This document shows positions 1-11,752 of a DNA stretch of 64,000 nt, one piece after another. Below the pieces are notes generated by a model that saw nothing but the letters and a program-made list of their open reading frames with translations, was not told the DNA's origin and searched no databases. Where the stretch lies: positions 248,217,889 to 248,281,888 of the forward strand of contig OV050030.1 of the NCBI GenBank assembly GCA_920105625.2, read 5' to 3'. Both the position numbers and the translations under genes were made by a program. The stretch is from Clusia tigrina (Eukaryota > Arthropoda > Insecta > Diptera > Clusiidae). Positions within the stretch are counted from its first letter, which is position 1; each line of letters opens with the position of its first letter.

Positions 1-2547
1 TATGCTACCCTTGAGTCACAAATCAAACACTGACAAAACTTCAAACGGCCCTAACTTCTATACGGTACGTCCTACACCTATCAAAGTTTGCACCATACAA
101 ATACTTGTAACTTTTTACTGGAGCGTCATAAAACCTTGAAATTTTGTAACAATAAAGTACTCGAGATTCTTGTAAATTTAAGTTATCTCTCAAAGCTATG
201 CTACCCTTGAGTCCCAAATCAAACACTGACAGAACTTCAAACGGCCCTAACTTCTATACGGTACTTCCTACACTTATCAAAGTTTGCAACATACAAATGC
301 TTGTAACTTTTTACTGGAGCGTCATAAAACCTTGAAATTTTGTAACAAAAAAGTACTCGAGCCTCTTGTCAATTTAAGGTATCGCTCAAAGCTATGCTAC
401 CCTTGAGTCCCAAATCAAACACTGACAAAACTTCAAACGGCCCTACCTTCTATACGGTACGTCCTACACCTATCAAAGTTTGCAACATACAAATGCTTGT
501 AACTTTTTACTGGAGCCTCATAAAACCTTGAAATTTTGTAACAACAAAGTACTCGAGCCTCTTGTCAATTTAAGCTATCGCTCAAAGCTATGCTACCCTT
601 CAGTCCCAAATGAAACACTGATAAAACTTCAAATGGCCCTAACTTCTATACGGTACTTCCTACACCTATCAAAGTTTGCACCATACAAATACTTGTAACT
701 TTTTACTGGAGCGTCATAAAACCTTGAGATTTTGTAAATATAAAGTACTCGAGATTCTTGTAAATTTAAGTTATCGCTCAAAGCTATGCTACCCTTGAGT
801 CCCAAATCAAACACTGACAAAACTTCAAACGGCCCTAACTTCTATACGGTACTTCCTACACTTATCAAAGTTTGCAACATACAAATGCTTGTAACTTTTT
901 ACTGGAGCGTCATAAAACCTTGAAATTTTGTAACAATAAAGTACTCGAGCCTCTTGTCAATTTAAGCTATCGCTCAAAGCTATGCTACCCTTCAGTCCCA
1001 AATGAAACACTGATAAAACTTCAAATGGCCCTAACTTCTATACGGTACGTCCTACACCTATCAAAGTTTGCACCATACAAATACTTGTAACTTTTTACTG
1101 GAGCGTCATAAAACCTTGAAATTTTGTAACAATAAAGTACTCGAGATTCTTGTCAATTTAAGTTATCGCTCAAAGCTATGCTACCCTTGAGTCCCAAATC
1201 AAACACTGATAAAACTTCAAATAGCCCTAACTTCTATACGGTACGTCCTACACCTATCAAAGTTTGCAACATACAAATGCTTGTAACTTTTTACTGGAGC
1301 GTCATAAAACCTTGAAATTTTGTAACAATAAAGTACTCGAGATTCTTGTCAATTTAAGTTATCGCTCAAAGCTATGCTACCCTTGAGTCCCAAATCAAAC
1401 ACTGACAAAACTTCAAACGGCCCTAACTTCTATACGGTACTTCCTACACTTATCAAAGTTTGGAACATACAAATGCTTGTAACTTTTTACTGGAGCGTCA
1501 TAAAACCTTGAAATTTTGTAACAATAAAGTACTCGAGCCTCTTGTCAATTTAAGCAAGCGCTCAAAGCTATGCTACCCTTGAGTCCTAAATCAAACACTG
1601 ATAAAACTTCAAATGGCCCTAACTTCTATAAGGTACGTCCTACACCTATCAAAGTTTGCAACAGAGAAATGCTTGTAACTTTTTACTGGAGCCTCATAAA
1701 ACCTTGAAATTTTATAACAACAAAGTACTCGAGCCTCTTGTCAATTTAAGTTATCGCTCAAAGCTATGCTACCCTTGAGTCCCAAATCAAACACTGACAA
1801 AACTTCAAACGGCCCTAACTTCTATACGGTACGTCCTACACCTATCAAAGTTTGCAACAGAGAAATGCTTGTAACTTTTTACTGGAGCCTCATAAAACCT
1901 TGAAATTTTGTAACAACAAAGTACTCGAGCCTTTTGTCAATTTAAGTTATCGCTCAAAGCTATGCTACCCTTGAGTCCCAAATCAAACACTGATAAAACT
2001 TCAAATGGCCCTAACTTCTATAAGGTACGTCCTACACCTATCAAATTTGCAAGATACAAATGCTTGTAACTTTTTACTGGAGCGTCATAAAACCCTGAAA
2101 TTTTGTAACAATAAAGTACTCGAGCCTCTTGTCAATTTAAGCTATCGCTCAAAGCTATGCTACCCTTCAGTCCCAAATCAAACACTGATAAAACTTCAAA
2201 TAGCCCTAACTTCTATACGGTACGTCCTACATCTATCAAAGTTTGCAACATACAAATGCTTGTAACTTTTTACTGGAGCGTCATAAAACCTTGAAATTTT
2301 GTAACAAAAAAGTACTCGAGCCTCTTGTCAATTTAAGCTATCGCTCAAAGCTATGCTACCCTTGAGTCCCAAATCAAACACTGATGAATCTTCAAAGGGC
2401 CCTAACTTCTATACGGTACGTCCTACACCTATCAAAGTTTGCAACATACAAATGCTTGTAACTTTTTACTGGAGCGTTATAACACCTTCAAATTTTGTAA
2501 CAATAAAGTACTCGAGCCTCTTGTCAATTTAAGTTATCGCTCAAAGC
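1..2547 (+). repeat. 13-monomer higher-order repeat, first unit
   Basis: Thirteen distinguishable monomers precede a return of the first type at 2548. In order, the fourth carries GTAAATATAAAG, the eighth ends in AAGCAAGCGC, the ninth and tenth carry GCAACAGAG, the eleventh (1961-2155) is 195 bp with the AAATTTGCAAG deletion form, and the thirteenth carries TGATGAATC and GCGTTAT. The unit length is 13 x 196 - 1. The phase is arbitrary because the array continues past the left edge. Confidence 0.9.
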
Positions 2548-4309
2548 TATGCTACCCTTGAGTCACAAATCAAACACTGACAAAACTTCAAACGGCCCTA
2601 ACTTCTATACGGTACGTCCTACACCTATCAAAGTTTGCACCATACAAATACTTGTAACTTTTTACTGGAGCGTCATAAAACCTTGAAATTTTGTAACAAT
2701 AAAGTACTCGAGATTCTTGTAAATTTAAGTTATCTCTCAAAGCTATGCTACCCTTGAGTCCCAAATCAAACACTGACAAAACTTCAAACGGCCCTAACTT
2801 CTATACGGTACTTCCTACACTTATCAAAGTTTGCAACATACAAATGCTTGTAACTTTTTACTGGAGCGTCATAAAACCTTGAAATTTTGTAACAAAAAAG
2901 TACTCGAGCCTCTTGTCAATTTAAGGTATCGCTCAAAGCTATGCTACCCTTGAGTCCCAAATCAAACACTGACAAAACTTCAAACAGCCCTACCTTCTAT
3001 ACGGTACGTCCTACACCTATCAAAGTTTGCAACATACAAATGCTTGTAACTTTTTACTGGAGCCTCATAAAACCTTGAAATTTTGTAACAACAAAGTACT
3101 CGAGCCTCTTGTCAATTTAAGCTATCGCTCAAAGCTATGCTACCCTTCAGTCCCAAATGAAACACTGATAAAACTTCAAATGGCCCTAACTTCTATACGG
3201 TACGTCCTACACCTATCAAAGTTTGCACCATACAAATACTTGTAACTTTTTACTGGAGCGTCATAAAACCTTGAGATTTTGTAAATATAAAGTACTCGAG
3301 ATTCTTGTAAATTTAAGTTATCGCTCAAAGCTATGCTACCCTTGAGTCCCAAATCAAACACTGACAAAACTTCAAACGGCCCTAACTTCTATACGGTACT
3401 TCCTACACTTATCAAAGTTTGCAACATACAAATGCTTGTAACTTTTTACTGGAGCGTCATAAAACCTTGAAATTTTGTAACAATAAAGTACTCGAGCCTC
3501 TTGTCAATTTAAGCTATCGCTCAAAGCTATGCTACCCTTCAGTCCCAAATGAAACACTGATAAAACTTCAAATGGCCCTAACTTCTATACGGTACGTCCT
3601 ACACCTATCAAAGTTTGCACCATACAAATACTTGTAACTTTTTACTGGAGCGTCATAAAACCTTGAAATTTTGTAACAATAAAGTACTCGAGATTCTTGT
3701 CAATTTAAGTTATCGCTCAAAGCTATGCTACCCTTGAGTCCCAAATCAAACACTGACAAAACTTCAAACGGCCCTAACTTCTATACGGTACTTCCTACAC
3801 TTATCAAAGTTTGCAACATACAAATGCTTGTAACTTTTTACTGGAGCGTCATAAAACCTTGAAATTTGGTAACAATAAAGTACTCGAGCCTCTTGTCAAT
3901 TTAAGCAAGCGCTCAAAGCTATGCTACCCTTGAGTCCTAAATCAAACACTGATAAAACTTCAAATGGCCCTAACTTCTATAAGGTACGTCCTACACCTAT
4001 CAAATTTGCAAGATACAAATGCTTGTAACTTTTTACTGGAGCGTCATAAAACCCTGAAATTTTGTAACAATAAAGTACTCGAGCCTCTTGTCAATTTAAG
4101 CTATCGCTCAAAGCTATGCTACCCTTCAGTCCCAAATCAAACACTGATAAAACTTCAAATAGCCCTAACTTCTATACGGACGTCCTACACCTATCAAAGT
4201 TTGCAACATACAAATGCTTGTAACTTTTTACTGGAGCGTCATAAAAGCTTGAAATTTTGTAACAAAAAAGTACTCGAGCCTCTTGTCAATTTAATCTATC
4301 GCTCAAAGC
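2548..4309 (+). repeat. Second, shortened copy of the 13-mer
   Basis: Monomers at 2548-3723 repeat the first six of the 13-mer at a displacement of 2547 bp. The seventh type is then missing. The monomer at 3920 joins the start of type 9 (TCCTA) to the end of type 11 (AAATTTGC, ACCCTGAAA), which removes two monomers. The last one (4115-4309) is type 12 with an extra 1-bp deletion (CGGACGTCC) and the exit variants AAAGCTTGAAA and AATCTATCGC. Because two 195-bp monomers follow each other, a reading frame stays open for 119 codons here; it is not evidence of coding. Confidence 0.85.
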
Positions 4310-4897
4310 TTTGCTACCCTTGAGTCCCAAATCAAACACTGATAAAGCTTCAAGTTGCCCTAACTTCTATACGGTACGTCCTACACCTATCAAAGTGTGT
4401 AACATACAAATGCTTGTAACTTTTTACTGGAGCGTAATAAAACCTTGAAATTTTGTAACAATAAAGTACTCGAGCCTCTTGTCAATTTAAGCTATCGCTC
4501 AAAGCTATGCTACCCTTGAGTCCCAAATCAAACACTGATAAAGCTTCAAATGGCCCTAACTTCTATAGGGTACGTCCTACACCTATCAAAGTTTGCAACA
4601 TACAAATGCTTGTAACTTTTTACTGGAGCGTCAGAAAACCTTGAAATTTTGTAACAATACAGTACTCGAGCCTCTTGTCAATTTAAGCTATCGCTCAAAG
4701 CTATGCTATCCTTGAGTCCCACATCAAACACTGATAAAACTTCAAATGGCCCTAACTTATATACGGTACGTCCTATACCTATCAAAGTTAGCAACCTACA
4801 AATGCTTGTAACTTTTTACTGGAGCGTCATAAAACCTTGAAATTTTGTAACAATAAAGTACTCGAGACTCTTGTCAATTTAAGTTATCGCTCAAAGC
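4310..4897 (+). repeat. Three HindIII-containing monomer types
   Basis: Three monomers share the change TGATAAAACTTC to TGATAAAGCTTC or close forms, creating AAGCTT sites in the first two. Their other marks are GTGTGTAAC with GCGTAAT (4310), TATAGGGTACG with GCGTCAG (4506), and TATCCTTGAG with CACATC and CAACCTAC (4702). The same series recurs later in the array, for example at 7052-8031 and 53876-54659, so it is a reusable cassette. Confidence 0.8.
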
Positions 4898-7800
4898 TAT
4901 GCTACCCTTGAGTCACAAATCAAACACTGATAAAGCTTCAAATGACCCTAACTTCTATACGATACGTCCTACACCTATCAAAGTTTGCAACATACAAATG
5001 CTTGTAACTTTTTACTGGAGCGTCATAAAACCTTGCAATTTTGTAACAATAAAGTACTCGAGCCTCTTGTCAATTTAAGCTATCGCTCAAAGCTATGCTA
5101 CCCTTCAGTCCCAAATGAAACACTGATAAAACTTCAAATGGCCCTAACTTCTATACGGTACGTCCTACACCTATCAAAGTTTGCACCATACAAATACTTG
5201 TAACTTTTTACTGGAGCGTCATAAAACCTTGAAATTTTGTAACAATAAAGTACTCGAGATTCTTGTCAATTTAAGTTATCGCTCAAAGCTATGCTACCCT
5301 TGAGTCCCAAATCAAACACTGAGAAAACTTCAAACGGCCCTAACTTCTATACGGTACTTCCTACACTTATCAAAGTTTGCAACATACAAATGCTTGTAAC
5401 TTTTTACTGGAGCGTCATAAAACCTTGAAATTTTGTAACAAAAAGTACTCGAGCCTCTCGTCAATTTAAGCTATCGCTCAAAGCTATGCTACCCTTGAGT
5501 CCCAAATCAAACACTGATGAATCTTCAAAGGGCCCTAACTTCTATACGGTACGTCCTACACCTATCAAAGTTTGCAACATACAAATGCTTGTAACTTTTT
5601 ACTGGAGCGTTATAAAACCTTCAAATTTTGTAACAATAAAGTACTCGAGCCTCTTGTCAATTTAAGTTATCGCTCAAAGCTATGCTACCCTTGAGTCACA
5701 AATCAAACACTGACAAAACTTCAAACGGCCCTAACTTCTATACGGTACTTCCTACACTTATCAAAGTTTGCAACATACAAATGCTTGTAACTTTTTACTG
5801 GAGCGTCATAAAACCTTGCAATTTTGTAACAATAAAGTACTCGAGCCTCTTGTCAATTTAAGCAAGCGCTCAAAGCTATGCTACCCTTGAGTCCTAAATC
5901 AAACACTGATAAAACTTCAAATAGCCCTAACTTCTATACGGTACGTCCTACACCTATCAAAGTTTGCAACATACAAATGCTTGTAACTTTTTACTGGAGC
6001 CTCATAAAACCTAGAAATTTTGTAACAACAAAGTACTCGAGCCTCTTGTCAATTTAAGCTATCGCTCAAAGCTATGCTACCCTTGAGTCCCAAATCAAAC
6101 ACTGACAAAACTTCAAACGGCCCTAACTTCTATACGGTACTTCCTACACTTATCAAAGTTTGCAACATACAAATGCTTGTAACTTTTTACTGGAGCGTCA
6201 TAAAACCTTGAAATTTTGTAACAATAAAGTACTCGAGCCTCTTGTCAATTTAAGCTATCGCTCAAAGCTATGCTACCCTTCAGTCCCAAATGAAACACTG
6301 AGAAAACTTCAAATGGCCCTAACTTCTATACGGTACGTCCTACACCTATCAAAGTTTGCACCATACAAATACTTGTAACTTTTTACTGGAGCGTCATAAA
6401 ACCTTGAAATTTTGTAACAATAAAGTACTCGAGATTCTTGTCAATTTAAGTTATCGCTCAAAGCTATGCTACCCTTGAGTCCCAAATCAAACAGTGACAA
6501 AACTTCAAACGGCCCTAACTTCTATACGGTACTTCCTACACTTATCAAAGTTTGCAACATACAAATGCTTGTAACTTTTTACTGGAGCGTCATAAAACCT
6601 TGAAATTTTGTAACAATAAAGTAGTCGAGCCTCTTGTCAATTTAAGCAAGCGCTCAAAGCTATGCTACCCTTGAGTCCTAAATCAAACACTGATAAAACC
6701 TCAAATGGCCCTAACTTCTATAAGATACGTCCTACACCTATCAAATTTGCAAGATACAAATGCTTGTAACTTTTTACTGGAGCGTCATAAAACCCTGAAA
6801 TTTTGTAACAATAAAGTACTCGAGCCTCTTGTCAATTTAAGCTATCGCTCAAAGCTATGCTACCCTTCAGTCCCAAATCAAACACTGATAAAACTTCAAA
6901 TAGCCCTAACTTCTATACGGTACGTCCTACACCTATCAAAGTTTGCAACATACAAATGCTTGTAACTTTTTACTGGAGCGTCATAAAAGCTTGAAATTTT
7001 GTAACAAAAAAGTACTCGAGCCTCTTGTCAATTTAATCTATCGCTCAAAGCTTTGCTACCCTTGAGTCCCAAATCAAACACTGATAAAGCTTCAAGTTGC
7101 CCTAACTTCTATACGGTACGTCCTACACCTATCAAAGTGTGTAACATACAAATGCTTGTAACTTTTTACTGGAGCGTAATAAAACCTTGACATTTTGTAA
7201 CAATAAAGTACTCGAGCCTCTTGTCAATTTAAGCTATCGCTCAAAGCTATGCTACCCTTGAGTCCCAAATCAAACACTGATAAAGCTTCAAATGGCCCTA
7301 ACTTCTATAGGGTACGTCCTACACCTATCAAAGTTTGCAACATACAAATGCTTGTAACTTTTTACTGGAGCGTCAGAAAACCTTGAAATTTTGTAACAAT
7401 AAAGTACTCGAGCCTCTTGCCAATTTAAGCTATCACTCAAAGCTATGCTACCCTTCAGTCCCAAATGAAACACTGATAAAACTTCAAATGGCCCTAACTT
7501 CTATACGGTACGTCCTACACCTATCAAAGTGTGTAACATACAAATGCTTGTAACTTTTTACTGGAGCGTAATAAAACCTTGAAATTTTGTAACAATAAAG
7601 TACTCGAGCCTCTTGTCAATTTAAGCTATCGCTCAAAGCTATGCTACCCTTGAGTCCCAAATCAAACACTGATAAAGCTTCAAATGGCCCTAACTTCTAT
7701 AGGGTACGTCCTACACCTATCAAAGTTTGCAACATACAAATGCTTGTAACTTTTTACTGGAGCGTCAGAAAACCTTGAAATTTTGTAACAATACAGTACT

Positions 7801-8031
7801 CGAGCCTCTTGTCAATTTAAGCTATCGCTCAAAGCTATGCTATCCTTGAGTCCCACATCAAACACTGATAAAGCTTCAAATGGCCCTAACTTATATACGG
7901 TACGTCCTATACCTATCAAAGTTTGCAACCTACAAATGCTTGTAACTTTTTACTGGAGCGTCATAAAACCTTGAAATTTTGTAACAATAAAGTACTCGAG
8001 CCTCTTGTCAATTTAAGTTATCGCTCAAAGC
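4898..8031 (+). repeat. 16-monomer unit
   Basis: It starts with the monomer marked TCACA, GATACG and TTGCAATTTT. That type returns at 8032, giving a displacement of 3134 bp. It includes 195-bp monomers at 5290 (AACAAAAAG form) and 6661 (AAATTTGC form). Within it the GTGTGTAAC/GCGTAAT plus TATAGGG pair occurs twice (7052 and 7444), with the monomer at 7444 starting as a TTCAG type, so a two-monomer duplication with a hybrid is embedded. Confidence 0.8.
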
Positions 8032-9598
8032 TATGCTACCCTTGAGTCACAAATCAAACACTGATAAAGCTTCAAATGACCCTAACTTCTATACGATACG
8101 TCCTACACCTATCAAAGTTTGCAACATACAAATGCTTGTAACTTTTTACTGGAGCGTCATAAAACCTTGCAATTTTGTAACAATAAAGTACTCGAGCCTC
8201 TTGTCAATTTAAGCTATCGCTCAAAGCTATGCTACCCTTCAGTCCCAAATGAAACACTGATAAAACTTCAAATGGCCCTAACTTCTATACGGTACGTCCT
8301 ACACCTATCAAAGTTTGCACCATACAAATACTTGTAACTTTTTACTGGAGCGTCATAAAACCTTGAAATTTTGTAACAATAAAGTACTCGAGATTCTTGT
8401 CAATTTAAGTTATCGCTCAAAGCTATGCTACCCTTGAGTCCCAAATCAAACACTGGCAAAACTTCAAACGGCCCTAACTTCTATACGGTACTTCCTACAC
8501 TTATCAAAGTTTGCAACATACAAATGCTTGTAACTTTTTACTGGAGCGTCATAAAAACTTGAAATTTTGTAACAAAAAGTACTCGAGCCTCTCGTCAATT
8601 TAAGCTATCGCTCAAAGCTATGCTACCATTGAGTCCCAAATCAAACACTGATGAATCTTCAAAGGGCCCTAACTTCTATACGGTACGTCCTACACCTATC
8701 AAAGTTTGCAACATACAAATGCTTGTAACTTTTTACTGGAGCGTTATAAAACCTTCAAATTTTGTAACAATAAAGTACTCGAGCCTCTTGTCAATTTAAG
8801 TTATCGCTCAAAGCTATGCTACCCTTGAGTCACAAATCAAACACTGACAAAACTTCAAACGGCCCTAACTTCTATACGGTACTTCCTACACTTATCAAAG
8901 TTTGCAACATACAAATGCTTGTAACTTTTTACTGGAGCGTCATAAAACCTTGCAATTTTGTAACAATAAAGTACTCGAGCCTCTTGTCAATTTAAGCAAG
9001 CGCTCAAAGCTATGCTACCCTTGAGTCCTAAATCAAACACTGATAAAACTTCAAATGGCCCTAACTTCTATACGGTACGTCCTACACCTATCAAAGTTTG
9101 CAACATACAAATGCTTGTAACTTTTTACTGGAGCCTCATAAAACCTTGAAATTTTGTAACAACAAAGTACTCGAGCCTCTTGTCAATTTAAGCTATCGCT
9201 CAAAGCTATGCTACCCTTGAGTCCCAAATCAAACACTGACAAAACTTCAAACGGCCCTAACTTCTATACGGTACTTCCTACACTTATGAAAGTTTGCAAC
9301 ATACAAATGCTTGTAACTTTTTACTGGAGCGTCATAAAACCTTGAAATTTTGTAACAATAAAGTACTCGAGGCTCTTGTCAATTTAAGCTATCGCTCAAA
9401 GCTATGCTACCCTTCAGTCCCAAATGAAACACTGATAAAACTTCAAATGGCCCTAACTTCTATACGGTACGTCCTACACCTATCAAAGTTTGCACCATAC
9501 AAATACTTGTAACTTTTTACTGGAGCGTCATAAAACCTTGAAATTTTGTAACAATAAAGTACTCGAGATTCTTGTCAATTTAAGTTATCGCTCAAAGC
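8032..9598 (+). repeat. Partial second copy of the 16-mer (eight monomers)
   Basis: Eight monomers follow the order of 4898-6464 at a displacement of 3134 bp. Small changes include TGGCAAAAC and ACCATTGAG near 8450-8630, ATGAAAG at 9286 and GAGGCTCTTG near 9370. The last two are markers that recur at 11165, 44865 and 49175. Confidence 0.8.
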
Positions 9599-9794
9599 TA
9601 TGCTACCCTTGAGTCCCAAATCAAACACTGACAAAACTTCAAACGACCCTAACTTCTATACGGTACGTCCTACACCTATCAAAGTGTGTAACATACAAAT
9701 GCTTGTAACTTTTTACTGGAGCGTAATAAAACCTTGAAATTTTGTAACAATAAAGTACTCGAGCCTCTTGTCAATTTAAGCTATCGCTCAAAGC
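9599..9794 (+). repeat. Hybrid monomer
   Basis: The first part (TGACAAAAC, AAACGACC) is like the monomer at 6465. From about base 69 it has ACGTCC, then GTGTGTAAC and GCGTAAT as at 7052. The crossover lies between about 9644 and 9667. An equivalent copy is at 11557-11752 and another at 49567-49762. Confidence 0.75.
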
Positions 9795-10381
9795 TATGCT
9801 ACCCTTGAGTCCCAAATCAAACACTGATAAAACTTCAAATGGCCCTAACTTCTATATGGTACGTCTTAGACCTATCAAAGTTTGCAAATTACAAATGCTT
9901 GTAACTTTATACTGGAGCGTCATAAAGCCTTGAAATTTTGTAACAATAAAGTACTCGAGCCTCTTGTCAATTTAAGTTATCGCTCAAAGCTATGCTACCC
10001 TTGAGTCCCAAATCAAACACTGATAAATCTTCAAATGGCCCTAACTTCTATACGGTACGTCCTACACCTATCAAAGTTTGGAACATACAAATGCTTGTAA
10101 CTTTTTACTGGAGCGTCATAAAACCTTGAAATTTTGAACAATAAATTACTCGAGCCTCTTGTCAATTTAAGCTATCGCTCAAAGCTATGGTACCCTTGAG
10201 TCCCAGATAAAACACTCATAAAACTTCAAATGGCCCTAACTTCTATACGGTACGTCCTACACCTATCAAAGTTTGCAAAATACAAATGCTTGTAACTTTT
10301 TACTGGCGCGTCATAAAACCTTGCAATTTTGTAACAATAAAGTACTCGAGCCTCTTGTCAATTTAAGCTATCGCTAGAAGC
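9795..10381 (+). repeat. Three-monomer island of the block 2 family inside block 1
   Basis: These 587 bp carry marks otherwise confined to 35-49 kb: TATATGGTACGTCTTAGACC, TTTATACTGG, TTTGAACAATAAATTAC (a 195-bp monomer), CTATGGTACC, GTCCCAGATAAAAC, GGCGCGTCAT and GCTAGAAGC. The nearest relative is 36441-37027 at a displacement of 26,646 bp. Both share the variant GCAAATTAC, whereas the copies at 39.1, 43.4 and 48.1 kb have GCAAAATAC. The island is flanked on both sides by copies of the same seven-monomer block. Confidence 0.85.
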
Positions 10382-11752
10382 TATGCTACCCTTGAGTCCC
10401 AAATCAAACACTGGCAAAACTTCAAACGGCCCTAACTTCTATACGGTACTTCCTACACTTATCAAAGTTTGCAACATACAAATGCTTGTAACTTTTTACT
10501 GGAGCGTCATAAAAACTTGAAATTTTGTAACAAAAAGTACTCGAGCCTCTCGTCAATTTAAGCTATCGCTCAAAGCTATGCTACCATTGAGTCCCAAATC
10601 AAACACTGATGAATCTTCAAAGGGCCCTAACTTCTATACGGTACGTCCTACACCTATCAAAGTTTGCAACATACAAATGCTTGTAACTTTTTACTGGAGC
10701 GTTATAAAACCTTCAAATTTTGTAACAATAAAGTACTCGAGCCTCTTGTCAATTTAAGTTATCGCTCAAAGCTATGCTACCCTTGAGTCACAAATCAAAC
10801 ACTGACAAAACTTCAAACGGCCCTAACTTCTATACGGTACTTCCTACACTTATCAAAGTTTGCAACATACAAATGCTTGTAACTTTTTACTGGAGCGTCA
10901 TAAAACCTTGCAATTTTGTAACAATAAAGTACTCGAGCCTCTTGTCAATTTAAGCAAGCGCTCAAAGCTATGCTACCCTTGAGTCCTAAATCAAACACTG
11001 ATAAAACTTCAAATAGCCCTAACTTCTATACGGTACGTCCTACACCTATCAAAGTTTGCAACATACAAATGCTTGTAACTTTTTACTGGAGCCTCATAAA
11101 ACCTTGAAATTTTGTAACAACAAAGTACTCGAGCCTCTTGTCAATTTAAGCTATCGCTCAAAGCTATGCTACCCTTGAGTCCCAAATCAAACACTGACAA
11201 AACTTCAAACGGCCCTAACTTCTATACGGTACTTCCTACACTTATGAAAGTTTGCAACATACAAATGCTTGTAACTTTTTACTGGAGCGTCATAAAACCT
11301 TGAAATTTTGTAACAATAAAGTACTCGAGGCTCTTGTCAATTTAAGCTATCGCTCAAAGCTATGCTACCCTTCAGTCCCAAATGAAACACTGATAAAACT
11401 TCAAATGGCCCTAACTTCTATACGGTACGTCCTACACCTATCAAAGTTTGCACCATACAAATACTTGTAACTTTTTACTGGAGCGTCATAAAACCTTGAA
11501 ATTTTGTAACAATAAAGTACTCGAGATTCTTGTCAATTTAAGTTATCGCTCAAAGCTATGCTACCCTTGAGTCCCAAATCAAACACTGACAAAACTTCAA
11601 ACGACCCTAACTTCTATACGGTACGTCCTACACCTATCAAAGTGTGTAACATACAAATGCTTGTAACTTTTTACTGGAGCGTAATAAAACCTTGAAATTT
11701 TGTAACAATAAAGTACTCGAGCCTCTTGTCAATTTAAGCTATCGCTCAAAGC
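10382..11752 (+). repeat. Second copy of the seven-monomer block 8424-9794
   Basis: The order and private marks (TGGCAAAAC, AAAAACTTG, ACCATTGAG, CTTATGAAAG, GAGGCTCTTG, AAACGACC with GTGTGTAAC) repeat at a displacement of 1958 bp. One visible difference is AAATGGCC versus AAATAGCC in the monomers starting at 9011 and 10969. Confidence 0.85.

Noticed and set aside
41..3367. Minus-strand reading frames of 61-63 codons near 41-226, 629-820, 2588-2779 and 3176-3367
   Set aside because: They are confined to single monomers of the types lacking one stop codon and have no independent support.
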